From Filomicrobium sp. (GTDB lineage: Bacteria; Pseudomonadota; Alphaproteobacteria; Rhizobiales; Hyphomicrobiaceae), in NCBI GenBank assembly GCA_029287535.1, contig JARFQY010000294.1:1-32015 (forward strand): a DNA stretch of 32,015 bases, in the 5' to 3' direction. Below, one piece after another: positions 22,873-32,015 of the stretch. Position 1 is the first letter of the stretch; each line of letters opens with the position of its first letter. Under the pieces are notes generated by a model. It was not told where the DNA came from. It made no database searches and saw only the letters and a program-made list of their open reading frames with translations. The translations under genes were made by a program, and so were the position numbers.

Positions 22873-24517
22873 TATCTCGCAAGCCCAGCCGTCGATCACG
22901 CATGATTGGTCGTCTAGCACAGCCCGTCGTCGTGTCCGACGACGCTATGGCGCCGATCGCCGTCTGCAGCTGTACGGTCTCGCCGCGATCGGCACAGCGA
23001 TGGCGTTGCTTGGCATCCTTTTCACCTCCCTCATTTACGCGGGCTACGCCGCGTTCACGACAACGAAGGTGGAGCTAGGGGTCTTCCTCGATCCGGAAAA
23101 GATCGACAAGGACAACATCCGTGCCGCGAACTTCCGGAAGATCGTCCGGGACGCATTCTTCTCGTACTTCCCAGAAGTTCAGAATCGAACTGAAAAGCGG
23201 AATTTGTCGAAGATTCTGAGTTCCGGCGCCGACTACATCGTTCGCGATTACGTGGTCCGCAACCCGGATAAGATCGGGGAGCTCGTCAAGATTTCGGTTC
23301 CGGTCTCAGATCCCTTCGACCAGCTCTACAAGGGGATCATCCCGCGCGAAATCGACGCTTTGTCGTATGACCGGATTGCCCTTTATCGGCAGCTGGAGAG
23401 TAGAGGTGTGCTCAGCGTCGTCGATGGTGTGGGCGTTGCGAAGACGACATTGTTCGTCGATCCGGCACAGGTTCCAGAGGAAGGTGGCGTCGAGGCCGCG
23501 GATTTCCAACGCATGATCGACGAGGGCTTCCGTAGCTTCTTCCTGGCGGAACCAAGCCGGTCCTTCTACGAGATTCTCTCGCGAAACGCGGCGGAGACAT
23601 TAAGGAACAAGGTCGTTGCCGATCCGAGCCTGGTTGGGAAGACCATCGAGATCAATCTGCCGCTGTCGTCGAACTATGATAATCTGCTCCAGAAGGGCGA
23701 AGCTAAGATTCGTAACCCCAGGTTCAGGTCCGACAAGGAATTCGCCTGGTTCGACTCCCTTATCCAGCGCGGGTTGATCAGCACACCGTTTACGTGGGAA
23801 CTGTTCTTCAACGCGGACAGCCGCTTCCCGGAATTGGCGGGTCTGGCTGGCGCGCTATCGGGCTCGTTCTTGGCGTTGCTCGTGTGCTTCTTGTTGAGTT
23901 TCCCGATCGGCATCGCGACAGCGACATATCTCGAGGAATTCGCCCCGAAGAACCGCATTACGGACCTTATCGAGGTTAATATCAATAACCTCGCGGCGGT
24001 CCCCTCGGTGGTGTTCGGTCTGCTCGGTCTGGCACTCTTCCTGAACACGTTCGGTATGCCGCGGTCGGCGCCGCTTGTCGGTGGCATGGTGCTCGCCTTG
24101 ATGACGCTGCCGACAATCATTGTTGCCACACGGGCGGCACTAAAGTCGGTACCGCCCTCGATCCGCGAAGCCGCACTGGGCGTTGGGGCCTCCAAGCACC
24201 AGGTGATGTTGCACCATGTGCTCCCGCTGGCGATGCCGGGCATTCTGACCGGTACGATCATCGGTCTTGCACAGGCATTGGGAGAAACGGCACCATTGTT
24301 GCTAATTGGTATGAACGCGTTCATACCGAGCGTGGATAATGTTGGTCTCACTCAGCCGGCGATGGCTCTGCCCACGCAGATCTTCTCGTGGGCTGACAGC
24401 CCTGAACGTGGCTTCGTGAGCCGGACTTCCGCGGCCATTCTTGTACTGCTTGGCTTCCTCGTCTTGATGAATCTTCTCGCGGTGTACCTGCGCCGTCGGT
24501 TCGAGAAAAAATGGTAA
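22865..24517 (+). CDS. pstA: Phosphate ABC transporter permease PstA with large duplicated periplasmic insert
   Basis: The 550-residue product is nearly twice the E. coli length. After a basic N-terminus and one helix (residues about 38-62), a 250-residue periplasmic region of the DUF3333 type precedes the five-helix permease core (from about 325). The core includes [18 protein letters not shown] and the EAA loop [28 protein letters not shown]. The insert consists of two related units, about residues 73-184 and 197-307: [79 protein letters not shown] and [16 protein letters not shown]. The insert could contact PstS or the PstC loop; that is inference. Overlaps pstC by 8 bases and pstB by up to 7. 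Confidence 0.95.
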   Translation: MTDISQAQPSITHDWSSSTARRRVRRRYGADRRLQLYGLAAIGTAMALLGILFTSLIYAGYAAFTTTKVELGVFLDPEKIDKDNIRAANFRKIVRDAFFSYFPEVQNRTEKRNLSKILSSGADYIVRDYVVRNPDKIGELVKISVPVSDPFDQLYKGIIPREIDALSYDRIALYRQLESRGVLSVVDGVGVAKTTLFVDPAQVPEEGGVEAADFQRMIDEGFRSFFLAEPSRSFYEILSRNAAETLRNKVVADPSLVGKTIEINLPLSSNYDNLLQKGEAKIRNPRFRSDKEFAWFDSLIQRGLISTPFTWELFFNADSRFPELAGLAGALSGSFLALLVCFLLSFPIGIATATYLEEFAPKNRITDLIEVNINNLAAVPSVVFGLLGLALFLNTFGMPRSAPLVGGMVLALMTLPTIIVATRAALKSVPPSIREAALGVGASKHQVMLHHVLPLAMPGILTGTIIGLAQALGETAPLLLIGMNAFIPSVDNVGLTQPAMALPTQIFSWADSPERGFVSRTSAAILVLLGFLVLMNLLAVYLRRRFEKKW

Positions 24518-25341
24518 AGGGATCGCTCACCATGGATCAACAAGTAGTGTCACCAGAGACGACCACGACGAGATCAGTGGTAGAAGACCCCAAGATCACA
24601 TCGGGGGACGTTAGCGTTTTTTACGGCGCCAAGCAGGCCCTTTTCGATGTCAATCTCGACATCCCCCGTTATGCGGTAACATCGCTCATCGGTCCTTCGG
24701 GCTGTGGCAAGTCAACTTACCTGCGCTGCATCAACCGCATGAACGACACCATCCCCATCGCTCGCGTCACGGGTGAGATCAAGATCGATGATCAGGACAT
24801 TTACGATCCCGACCTTGACGTCGTCGAGCTTCGCGCACGTGTTGGCATGGTCTTCCAGAAACCGAACCCGTTTCCAAAGTCCATCTTTGAAAACGTCGCC
24901 TATGGTCCGCGCATCCACGGATTGGCCAAGGGCAAGACCGACTTGGAAGAACTCGTGACCACCAGCCTCGAGCGCGCCGGTCTATGGGACGAGGTCAAGG
25001 ATCGTATCAATGAGCCCGGCACCGGCCTGTCAGGTGGTCAGCAGCAGCGTTTGTGTATTGCACGGGCCATCGCCACCAAGCCTGACATTATCTTGATGGA
25101 CGAACCCTGCTCCGCCCTCGATCCGATCGCGACAGCGAAGGTCGAAGAACTGATGATGGAGCTGCGCGAAAAGTATACCATTGTGATCGTCACACACTCC
25201 ATGGCTCAGGCCCAGCGCGTCTCGCAGAAGACCGCCTTCTTCCATATCGGCTACATGGTGGAGTACGGTGATACGAAGCAGATCTTCGAGGACCCGCAGG
25301 ACAAACGTACGCAGGACTATATCTTCGGCCGCTTCGGCTAA
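24511..25341 (+). CDS. pstB: Phosphate ABC transporter ATPase PstB
   Basis: The product is 276 residues from the ATG at 24511, which overlaps the end of pstA by seven bases. A second ATG at 24532 (AAAGGG about ten bases upstream) would remove seven residues and is equally likely. All ABC ATPase motifs are present: Walker [11 protein letters not shown]-loop [11 protein letters not shown], signature LSGGQQQRL, Walker [13 protein letters not shown] and the switch His in [28 protein letters not shown] is specific for PstB. It powers phosphate uptake through PstCA on the cytoplasmic face and is also part of the signalling complex with PhoU and PhoR. Confidence 0.97.
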   Translation: MVKGSLTMDQQVVSPETTTTRSVVEDPKITSGDVSVFYGAKQALFDVNLDIPRYAVTSLIGPSGCGKSTYLRCINRMNDTIPIARVTGEIKIDDQDIYDPDLDVVELRARVGMVFQKPNPFPKSIFENVAYGPRIHGLAKGKTDLEELVTTSLERAGLWDEVKDRINEPGTGLSGGQQQRLCIARAIATKPDIILMDEPCSALDPIATAKVEELMMELREKYTIVIVTHSMAQAQRVSQKTAFFHIGYMVEYGDTKQIFEDPQDKRTQDYIFGRFG

Positions 25342-25379
25342 TGGTCCTCGGACTCCCGCGAGGGGAAAACAAGAAACGA

Positions 25380-26102
25380 ATGCAAAACCGGACCTACAGC
25401 GAGGAGCTCGCGCTTCTCGACAATAAGATCGCCCAGATGGGCGGCATGTCTGAACATGTCCTGGGGCTGGCTTTTGATGCGTTGGAGCAGCGTGACCCCC
25501 TGCTGGCGGAAAGGGTCGTAGAGCTTGACTGGCGCATCGATGCCCTCGAACGCGACATCGAAGCGCAAGTCGTTGCCATGATTTCCCGGCGCCAGCCAAA
25601 GGAAGAGGCGCTTCGCCGCGTCATTGGCGCAATGCGCATTGCCGCCGATTTGGAACGCATTGGCGATCTGGGCAAGAACATCGCCAAGCGGGCCTTGGCG
25701 ATCGCCCACGAGCCACACCCGAAGCCACTCATGACAGGCCTGCGCCACATCGTGGAACTGGCGCTGCGCCAGTTGAAGGATGTTCTCGACGCTTACGCCG
25801 CGCGCGACGCCACCCGCGCCATATCCGTGTGGCACGCTGACCGTCAACTCGACGACCTCTACAACTCCCTGTTTCGCGAGTTGCTGACCTACATGATGGA
25901 AGACCCGCGCAACATCGGGCTTTCCACGCATCTTCTTTTCGGTGCCAAGAATATCGAGCGAGTCGGCGACCACACCACCAATATCGCTGAAACGATTCAT
26001 TATCTCGTGACAGGCGTTAATTTGACGGATGACCGGCCCAAAGGCGACCAGACGAGCACGACGCTGATCAAGAATGGTGTAGATCGTGAAGAGGATAGCT
26101 GA
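25380..26102 (+). CDS. phoU: Phosphate signalling protein PhoU
   Basis: Starting at ATG 25380 the product is 240 residues. An earlier in-frame ATG at 25341, overlapping the pstB stop by one base (TAATG), would add 13 residues not typical of the family. The protein is all-helical with two PhoU repeats: YSEELALLDNKIAQMGGMSEHVLGL and ARDATRAISVWHADRQLDDLYNSL. Metal-binding motifs ERIGDLGKNIAKRA and ERVGDHTTNIAE carry the conserved E/D-x3-D pattern. PhoU inhibits PhoR when the Pst transporter is phosphate-replete and limits uptake. It sits between pstB and phoB, 14 bases before the latter, in one transcription unit. Confidence 0.96.
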   Translation: MQNRTYSEELALLDNKIAQMGGMSEHVLGLAFDALEQRDPLLAERVVELDWRIDALERDIEAQVVAMISRRQPKEEALRRVIGAMRIAADLERIGDLGKNIAKRALAIAHEPHPKPLMTGLRHIVELALRQLKDVLDAYAARDATRAISVWHADRQLDDLYNSLFRELLTYMMEDPRNIGLSTHLLFGAKNIERVGDHTTNIAETIHYLVTGVNLTDDRPKGDQTSTTLIKNGVDREEDS

Positions 26103-26116
26103 GCTAGGCGGAACCG

Positions 26117-26827
26117 ATGGGACAACTTCAGATGACGGCGAAACTCCTCATTGTCGAGGATGAGCAGGCGCTAAGCGAGTTGTTGCGTTACAACTTCGAG
26201 GCGGAGGGTTTCCACGTTACCCATTGCGAGTCGGGTGAAGAGGCGGAGATTATCGTCGCCGAAGAGACGCCTGACATCGTCGTGCTCGACTGGATGCTGC
26301 CCTCGGTCTCCGGCATTGAGTTGTGCCGGCGCATGCGTTCCAAACCGGAAACGCGCAATATCCCGATCATCATGTTGACGGCGCGCGGCGAGGAGACCGA
26401 TCGAATCCGCGGCTTGGATACCGGTGCCGACGACTATGTCGTCAAGCCGTTCTCCGTTCCCGAGCTGATGGCCCGTGTGAAGGCAATCCTACGCCGTTCC
26501 GCCCCCGACCGCATGGCGGAAGTCTTGAGCGTGTCCGATATCGAACTTGATCGGGCTGCTCATAAGGTGACCCGCGGGCCGCGCGAAGTTCACCTTGGCC
26601 CGACGGAGTTCCGTCTCTTGGAATATCTCATGGAGAGCCCCGGCAGGGTTCTGTCGCGCTCACAGCTCCTCGATGGCGTCTGGGGACGCGACGCCTTCGT
26701 TGACGAGCGGACCGTGGACGTCCACATCGGCCGCCTGCGCAAGGCCCTGATCCGTGGAAAAGAACGCGACCCGATTCGCACCGTGCGCGGTGCCGGGTAC
26801 GTCTTTGGCGAACGTTCGGGCAAGTAA
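26117..26827 (+). CDS. phoB: Phosphate response regulator PhoB
   Basis: The 236-residue product is an OmpR/PhoB-type regulator. The receiver has LLIVEDEQ, phospho-acceptor Asp in IVVLDWMLPSVSG, MLTARGEE and DYVVKPFS. The winged-helix output domain (about 135-232) includes HLGPTEFRLLEYLMESPGRVLSRSQLLDGVWG and DERTVDVHIGRLRKAL...IRTVRGAGYVF. WMLPSVSG and RDxFVDERTVDVHI are PhoB-specific. Phosphorylated by PhoR at low phosphate, it should bind the Pho box at 20117-20145 and activate its own operon. Start supported by AGGCGGA upstream; an internal ATG (MTAKLL, residue 6) is possible. It is the last gene of the Pho cluster. Confidence 0.97.
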   Translation: MGQLQMTAKLLIVEDEQALSELLRYNFEAEGFHVTHCESGEEAEIIVAEETPDIVVLDWMLPSVSGIELCRRMRSKPETRNIPIIMLTARGEETDRIRGLDTGADDYVVKPFSVPELMARVKAILRRSAPDRMAEVLSVSDIELDRAAHKVTRGPREVHLGPTEFRLLEYLMESPGRVLSRSQLLDGVWGRDAFVDERTVDVHIGRLRKALIRGKERDPIRTVRGAGYVFGERSGK

Positions 26828-26952
26828 CCTGTTGTAAATGTTGAAAATACGACGCGTTCCATGGCCGGAACCGTCGCATTGAAGTCGTGCCCACGCCACA
26901 TTGGCCGGTTAACCGACCTGTTTACCCAAAGTGTGGCTGCGAAGAACGGGGC

Positions 26953-29454
26953 ATGATCGCAATAGCAAAAGGCTTGATGCGTCTGGTCGAGATGGTGGTG
27001 TCCATCCCGGTCTGGATTGCACGGTTCTTTACCGAGTGGATCGCGTTCAACCCGCGCCTCGGGGCCCTACGCTATGTCGTTCTCGCGCTCTTTGCGTACC
27101 TGGCGTTTGCGGTTGTGCTCGTCTATGTCGTCGCGCCGATTCGCGGTTACACCGGTCAGCTCTATCTTTCCGACAAGCTCAAATACGATGCCGAACGCTG
27201 GCTGGCGACGGCGATCTACGACAAGCGCGGCAACTTTGTTGGCACCTTCGATCCCCGCCTCGACAGCCAGCAGGACGTCAACTGGACAGGCGAGGCCATC
27301 GACCTTGGCGACTACATCTCCAATCCGGATCATAAGTCGATCCCCGTCCGCCAGGTTCCAGAGCACTATTGGAAGTGTCTGACGTTCCATGAGGACCGCC
27401 ATATTGGTACCATCTACAATCCGTTCGGTATCGATCTGCTGGGCGTTCTGAAGATCCCCTATTCCACGATCCGCCGCTCCGTTGCACTTGGTCGCCCGGC
27501 GCTTGGCGTCGGAGGATCGACACTTCCCATGCAGATCGCCCGGGTGATCTACAAGACGCCACCGCAAACCAGTGAGGGTCCGTTCGCCAAGCTCAAGCGC
27601 AAGGTCGGCGAATGGTGGCTGGCGCCCGTGATCTATTTCGAACTGACCCAGGGTGGTGACCGAACCCGCCTGAAGCAATGGGCGGCCAACCACCTGTGGC
27701 TTGCGCAGCGTACAGGCGGCACGTCTCTCCACGGCGTTGAGCTGGCCAGCCGCATCGTATTTGGCAAGGAGGCCAAGGATCTGACGGTTGCCGAGCAGTT
27801 CGTCCTGGCCTCCGCCGTCAACAAACCCGTCATCCTGCTGCGCGGCAGTGAGAGGCTTAATCAGGTGCGTCTCGATCGCTGGCGCTACATCACCGAAGTG
27901 CGCGCAAGAAAGTGCGCCGAACGCCTCTTAGAGGACGATGAACAACAAAAGGCGGTGGTTTTCGACTTGATTGGACTGGCCGGCGGTCCCCCGGACCCCC
28001 GCGTTCAGCCGGGTCTCGACAAGACGCTTGAAAAGCTCTCGCCGCGCCTTGCAGCCCGGGCCCGCGCCAATCCCGTCGTTCGCGCCAACACGCTGATGGG
28101 CGCCTCTCGCTACGGCCTGCGAGAAGAGATGAAGCAGACCTATGGCTTCGATTGGCGCAACCACGTTCGTGGCGTTTCGACCAGCCTCGACGCGGGCGAG
28201 AACCTGGCCTTTACGCTGCGTATGACGGACGCCCTGAAGGCTCTGGGCGACAAGCTCGCTGATCGCATGGACCCGGCCTTCACGTTGGATCGAACGAACG
28301 CCGGGCCGGGTGTCGACCTACCTCATGTCGCCGTTGTCGCCGCCGACGCTGAAGGTCGCATAGTCCGCTATTTTGAGAATAGGGAAACGGCGAGCTATTT
28401 CGGCTCGCCGGTCGCGCGCAACTCCGAGACGGGTTTTTACGAACGTGCGCGCGAACCCCGCATGATCGCCTCGACCGGCAAGATGATCGCCGCTATCGCC
28501 ATCGCCAACGAAGGCCGGGACAGCGCGTCCACGCTGTATGTAGATACCACTGCGCCGGCGCGAGGGCTGGAAACCTGCCGCAGAAACGGCAATCTCCGCC
28601 GCGGCCGCAAAGCGGTTGTCGCCTTCGCTTGCTCCCTCAACGTTCCAATCGCCAATCGCACCGCGAAGATCGGGCAGCCGCGGATCAAGGCGCTAATCGA
28701 CCAGTTTGGTTTCAACATGCCGCCAACCAACGCAAACGGTGAAGGGACACCACCGTCGACCGCCGCCGTTTTGGGGTTGATTTCCGGTTCGCCGCGCCGC
28801 GTCCATCAAATGTCCTCGGTCGTTCTTAATGCCCTGATCAATCGCTCACGGACCACGGTGCGCCCGCCGACGCTGATTAAGTCCTATGACTACACGCACC
28901 TTCAAGACTCCAAGGGACAGTCTGTCGATGAACTCTCAAGCGCCATCGTTCCCGCCAAGGTGATCCGCGAGAGGGCGAAACCACTTGTAAAGGCCTTGTT
29001 GCAGGCGCCCTTGTGTTACCGGTCCAACAAGACATCGCATGGCACATTGAAAAGTCTGTCGAAGTGGTGTGCCGCACGGCGCTCTGACGTGCGTTTGCAT
29101 TTCGCCAAGACCGGGACGCAGGTGACGCTTGATCCAGACGCCACCGTCGATGTCTGGGCTTCCGGAGGCATCCAGTTCCGCAACGGAGCGGCCTATTCCT
29201 ACGTGGTTGTTGTTGGGACCGGGTCGGCGTCAAAGCCCTGGGCCCGCCGCGTTCACGCCGCCCAGGCGGCCGCTCCCCTACTGGCCGAACTGCTGCCGGA
29301 ACTCGCGGCCCACGCCAAAGCCAATCCACGTTCCGACCTGCTGCCCAGACCAAAGCGAAAGCGGAGGACAACCGGCACGCCACAGCGCGGCAAGCCGTCT
29401 GGCTGGCGCCCCCTGTCCCAACAGGAGCGCGACAGCGTTTTGGGGTTGAACTAA
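26953..29454 (+). CDS. Divergent class A penicillin-binding protein (GT51 glycosyltransferase plus transpeptidase)
   Basis: From ATG 26953 the product is 833 residues; a GTG at 26887 gives 22 more without a credible N-terminus. One membrane helix near residues 38-62 is followed by a GT51 domain: E147 in HEDRHIG, GGSTLPMQIAR (187-197), KRKVGEWWLAPVIYFEL (about 216-232) and DLTVAEQFVLASAVNKP. These match the four peptidoglycan glycosyltransferase motifs but with an unusual spacer IYNPFGID after the first. The transpeptidase triad is intact: STGK (507-510), SLN (561-563), KTG (719-721). The C-terminal 70 residues are Pro/Arg/Lys-rich. Such proteins polymerise and cross-link peptidoglycan in the periplasm. 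It starts 125 bases after phoB and is clearly not an ordinary PBP1a or PBP1c. The next gene may be its partner. Confidence 0.85.
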   Translation: MIAIAKGLMRLVEMVVSIPVWIARFFTEWIAFNPRLGALRYVVLALFAYLAFAVVLVYVVAPIRGYTGQLYLSDKLKYDAERWLATAIYDKRGNFVGTFDPRLDSQQDVNWTGEAIDLGDYISNPDHKSIPVRQVPEHYWKCLTFHEDRHIGTIYNPFGIDLLGVLKIPYSTIRRSVALGRPALGVGGSTLPMQIARVIYKTPPQTSEGPFAKLKRKVGEWWLAPVIYFELTQGGDRTRLKQWAANHLWLAQRTGGTSLHGVELASRIVFGKEAKDLTVAEQFVLASAVNKPVILLRGSERLNQVRLDRWRYITEVRARKCAERLLEDDEQQKAVVFDLIGLAGGPPDPRVQPGLDKTLEKLSPRLAARARANPVVRANTLMGASRYGLREEMKQTYGFDWRNHVRGVSTSLDAGENLAFTLRMTDALKALGDKLADRMDPAFTLDRTNAGPGVDLPHVAVVAADAEGRIVRYFENRETASYFGSPVARNSETGFYERAREPRMIASTGKMIAAIAIANEGRDSASTLYVDTTAPARGLETCRRNGNLRRGRKAVVAFACSLNVPIANRTAKIGQPRIKALIDQFGFNMPPTNANGEGTPPSTAAVLGLISGSPRRVHQMSSVVLNALINRSRTTVRPPTLIKSYDYTHLQDSKGQSVDELSSAIVPAKVIRERAKPLVKALLQAPLCYRSNKTSHGTLKSLSKWCAARRSDVRLHFAKTGTQVTLDPDATVDVWASGGIQFRNGAAYSYVVVVGTGSASKPWARRVHAAQAAAPLLAELLPELAAHAKANPRSDLLPRPKRKRRTTGTPQRGKPSGWRPLSQQERDSVLGLN

Positions 29455-29525
29455 CACGCGCCTGCGTAGTGTTGGCTTGCAGGTGCCCAACACGCGCCTG
29501 CGCAGTGTTGGCTTGCATGTGCTCC
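29453..29525 (+). repeat. Two tandem copies of a 36-37 bp direct repeat
   Basis: Copy one (29453-29488) and copy two (29489-29525) both start AACACGCGCCTGCG and continue AGTGTTGGCTTGCA, differing at only a few positions. A degenerate start of a third copy (AAGACTCGCTTGCG, 11 of 14 matches) follows at 29526. Copy one begins inside the PBP stop codon. GTGTTGG (29469-29475) and CCAACAC (29487-29493) also form a 7-bp stem across the copy boundary, so the array could fold as an RNA hairpin. Confidence 0.85.
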
Positions 29526-29892
29526 AAGACTCGCTTGCGAGGTTTCGACCAGCTCACTTGGCCACCGCGCGTTCATCTCCCGTTAAACCGCCCGGCGCCA
29601 TTGCGTCACAATCGCGCCGTTCTCAAGCCAAAAACACGCTCTACTCAGATAGTTGGAGTAGGGGGCTCGTGGCGGCAGTTTGTATTAAGGCGGGCGCCGG
29701 GCTCTGACTGAAGACGAGGCAACAGCATCATGCACCGGGGCGGACCAAATGGTCTGGCCGAACTGGGGAGCTTCAACACGCCGTGTTGATGTGAGAACGC
29801 GCGGGTCCCTCCGCACTGTACCCATATGACGCTCGCCGGCCGCGTGATGAAAATGGATGGTCGAGCCGATGGCTGTGAATAGTGATAGGTCA
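29526..29892. other. Intergenic region before the unknown membrane protein
   Basis: About 370 bases after the repeat array. Several overlapping frames of 70-80 codons on both strands (for example 29645-29893 minus) have no motif, no ribosome site and biased composition, so I reject them. No clear promoter or terminator was recognised. Confidence 0.4.
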
Positions 29893-32015
29893 ATGCGCGA
29901 ACCGAGTCTGACGCTTGGCGGCACGGGGTCTGCGCATTTGGGCGGCGGCGATTGGATCGAGCCGGAAGAACCTCCTCGCGATTGGAAAAAGCTTTTCCTG
30001 GTTTTGGGTCTGGGTGCGCTGTCGTGGGTCGCGACCTACGTCGGCATGCTCGAACTCATCGAATCGAACATGGGCGAGCTTCCCATTGTCCAGAAGGTCA
30101 TCATCGGCTTCGCGGTGGCGATGCTGATGACCATGATCATCTGGCTGCTCGATCAGATCTTCAGTCCCATCCATTTCACAACGAAAGTCATTTACGTCTT
30201 TGGTTACCTGTTTCTGACCGTCATCTCGGTTGGCTTCGGCTTTGGCTTCTATTGGAAGGTCCTGGAGAGCCGCGGTGAAGCGACAAGATCCGCTGAGGCA
30301 GCAATTTCGCAGGTTCAAACCGCTTTGCATGCGGGTTCGACACGCCTCGAGCAACTCTCCGACACGCTTGAGCAGCTCACCACTGTATCGACGGCCAAGG
30401 CCATCGAGGAGCGTGAAAGAGGAACAAGCTGCCCCAACTCGAGTCCCGGTGACGGTCCACGCCGAAAGCTGCGCGATGCCGACGCGCAGAAGTTCTCGTT
30501 TTCAGGTGACTTCGTCAAAGGGCGTGTCGGCAGCATCCGCAACGAAATGACGGCCCTTGATGCCGAACTGAAGAAGATCTCCGACGCCAGCCAGTCGACA
30601 ATCGACCCCAAGACCGGTACGCGCAACGAGTTCATGCGCGGCCTGAACCGCCGGCTGGATCTGACCGTAGCCGGCTTCAACGCATTCCGCACCGACCCCC
30701 AGCTCGTTCAGATCCGCAGCGATCTGGCCGTCCGCGCCGAAAAGGCGGTATTCCCGAATGGCCGCGGAGGCACCTTTGCATGTCCGGATCCGCAACTGCA
30801 GACGGCGCTGCGCGGCGTTGTTCGCGCCATTGATCAACTGCCGGTTATGCAGCGCCCGCACGTCGCGGCCGTCGAAGGCGCCGAAGCCACCATCGAAGCC
30901 TTTCGCCGCCTCGCGGCGACACTTCAAGGTGCCGTCATCCTCGAGTTGCCCCCGTCGGCTGACGAACTGCGCGCGTTACAGAAGAAAGCCGTTCAGTCGG
31001 TTTCCGGCGGCGCCTCGGGTCAAGCGGCTCCTGTACTGGCGCAGCCCGTCGGCCTGTCCAAGCGCGACTACATTCCGCTGGCCATCGCGGTCTTCGTCGA
31101 CTTCTGCCTGCTGCTTGTGTCCATCGGACGGCCAATCAACCGTCTCAATGGATTGGTGCCGGTCATGCGCGAAGCCGAGCGCGGCCCCATGATCGGAATT
31201 CTATCGCGCTTCAATGAAATCCATCGCGATCCAGAGATTCGCCAGAACTTCGAGGTATTCCGCCACGTGGTTTTCGATATGCACGGCGCCTATTACGTCG
31301 CCGTACCACTGGACGCGCCCTACCGCCCACACGCACGAAATGCGCAAGCTGGCTTCGGTTACGGTTCCCACGATGCTCAGGAGCTGCAGCACGAAGCGCA
31401 CCTGCTCGCCAACCTGTTTTCCGGATTCGAGCAGCAGAAAATTTTCACGCGCGTCTACAACCCATTCCTGTCGACGAAGGCCATACAAAAGAAGCTGTGG
31501 CGCCAGGGCAGCAAATTCGCCGGATGCCAGGCCTTCCGGGTCTATCGATTCCGCGACGGTGCCTGGTCCAACATGATCCTGCAGGCTGTTATGGGAGCGG
31601 CAAAGAGGGCGGAGGATGTGCGCCGCGTGCGCATCAAGGCGGAGGCCGAGGCGAGAGCCGCCGCGCTGGCAGCCGCTCCGGTATCCCGGCATCAGCACGC
31701 AGGAAGCAGCAGTACAGAAAACGACCCGTTGCGCGGTTTCGACACCGGCCTCCGGCATGCCCCGGGTTCCGACAACCCCCGCAATGCTAATGGGGCAAGT
31801 CGCATCCATCCGGGTGCGCTGCGGGCCGCTCGTGATGATCATGACGCCCACCTGAGTGTGGACGCCGGCGGCGTCTATGGTCACGGCGGAACCAACGGCC
31901 GCGCACGCACCGCAAAATCCGGAAACGGCTACAAGGTCAATGCTGGTGATAAGCGCTCCAGGCGCCGTCGCTCGCCGGGCTCTGCGACCGCAGCTGAGGA
32001 GACGCCGGATTCCTA
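29893..32015 (+). CDS. Large four-TM protein of unknown function, runs to the window edge
   Basis: An uninterrupted frame of 707 codons plus two bases reaches the right edge. The final two bases are TA, so the stop may be the very next base or the protein may continue. In-frame ATGs at 29857 and 29869 are alternative starts; none has a good ribosome site. Predicted helices lie at about 34-54, 69-88 and 99-121, then a coiled-coil-like region (EATRSAEAAISQVQTALHAGSTRLEQLSDTLEQL, 129-162). A mostly helical 200-residue domain follows, then a fourth membrane helix (394-412), and then a domain with EIHRDPEIRQNFEVFRHVVFDMHGAYYVAV. The last 100 residues are Ala/Arg and then Gly/His/Asn-rich and probably disordered. 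I recognise no family. Codon use is normal for the window. Confidence 0.85.
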   Translation, partial: MREPSLTLGGTGSAHLGGGDWIEPEEPPRDWKKLFLVLGLGALSWVATYVGMLELIESNMGELPIVQKVIIGFAVAMLMTMIIWLLDQIFSPIHFTTKVIYVFGYLFLTVISVGFGFGFYWKVLESRGEATRSAEAAISQVQTALHAGSTRLEQLSDTLEQLTTVSTAKAIEERERGTSCPNSSPGDGPRRKLRDADAQKFSFSGDFVKGRVGSIRNEMTALDAELKKISDASQSTIDPKTGTRNEFMRGLNRRLDLTVAGFNAFRTDPQLVQIRSDLAVRAEKAVFPNGRGGTFACPDPQLQTALRGVVRAIDQLPVMQRPHVAAVEGAEATIEAFRRLAATLQGAVILELPPSADELRALQKKAVQSVSGGASGQAAPVLAQPVGLSKRDYIPLAIAVFVDFCLLLVSIGRPINRLNGLVPVMREAERGPMIGILSRFNEIHRDPEIRQNFEVFRHVVFDMHGAYYVAVPLDAPYRPHARNAQAGFGYGSHDAQELQHEAHLLANLFSGFEQQKIFTRVYNPFLSTKAIQKKLWRQGSKFAGCQAFRVYRFRDGAWSNMILQAVMGAAKRAEDVRRVRIKAEAEARAAALAAAPVSRHQHAGSSSTENDPLRGFDTGLRHAPGSDNPRNANGASRIHPGALRAARDDHDAHLSVDAGGVYGHGGTNGRARTAKSGNGYKVNAGDKRSRRRRSPGSATAAEETPDS

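Noticed and set aside
29469-29711. Short plus-strand ORFs after the PBP gene
   Set aside because: They begin inside the tandem repeat with non-ATG starts and lack any motif or ribosome site.
30230-31192. Several ORFs of 100-144 codons on both strands within the last gene
   Set aside because: They are shadows of the continuous 707-codon frame, which has membrane helices and consistent codon use.

Overview
The window comes from an alphaproteobacterium, most likely of the order Hyphomicrobiales (Rhizobiales). The evidence is the gene order phoR-pstS-pstC-pstA-pstB-phoU-phoB, a RegB/RegA (ActS/ActR) redox pair, an MbfA iron exporter behind an Irr-type operator, MmcB, a DUF2147 protein and an intracellular PHB depolymerase. 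Genus cannot be fixed from the sequence alone. No tRNA, rRNA, insertion sequence, prophage or CRISPR array was seen.

Layout. 1-4225: a truncated TTC38-like TPR protein (minus strand, cut by the left edge), a small GlsB/YeaQ-type membrane protein, a DUF2147 exported protein with a strong terminator, and an MFS transporter. 4226-7302: an iron and nitric-oxide block. mbfA has a near-consensus Irr box over its predicted transcription start. It converges on an NsrR-like Rrf2 regulator, which diverges from a group III truncated haemoglobin followed by a cytochrome P460-family protein. 7397-10091: a YgjP-type zinc peptidase and a PHB depolymerase with an unusual C-terminal extension, both on the minus strand. 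10530-13491: regB, regA and a TadG-like pilus-associated protein. 13502-18506: a minus-strand pair of YcbZ-type Lon protease and USP-like protein, then mmcB and a PPK2 polyphosphate kinase that overlap tail to tail.

18802-26827 is the complete phosphate regulon: sensor PhoR, high-affinity transporter PstSCAB, PhoU and response regulator PhoB. A three-unit Pho box lies in front of pstS and two hairpins separate pstS from pstC. PstA carries a periplasmic insert that is an internal tandem duplication. 26953-32015 holds a divergent but apparently catalytically complete bifunctional penicillin-binding protein. It is followed by a 36-37 bp tandem repeat and then a large four-TM protein of unknown function that runs off the right edge.

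The common theme is sensing and response to nutrient, redox, iron and NO conditions. The least explained parts are the PBP/unknown membrane protein pair at the right end, the duplicated PstA insert, and the PhaZ C-terminal tail.
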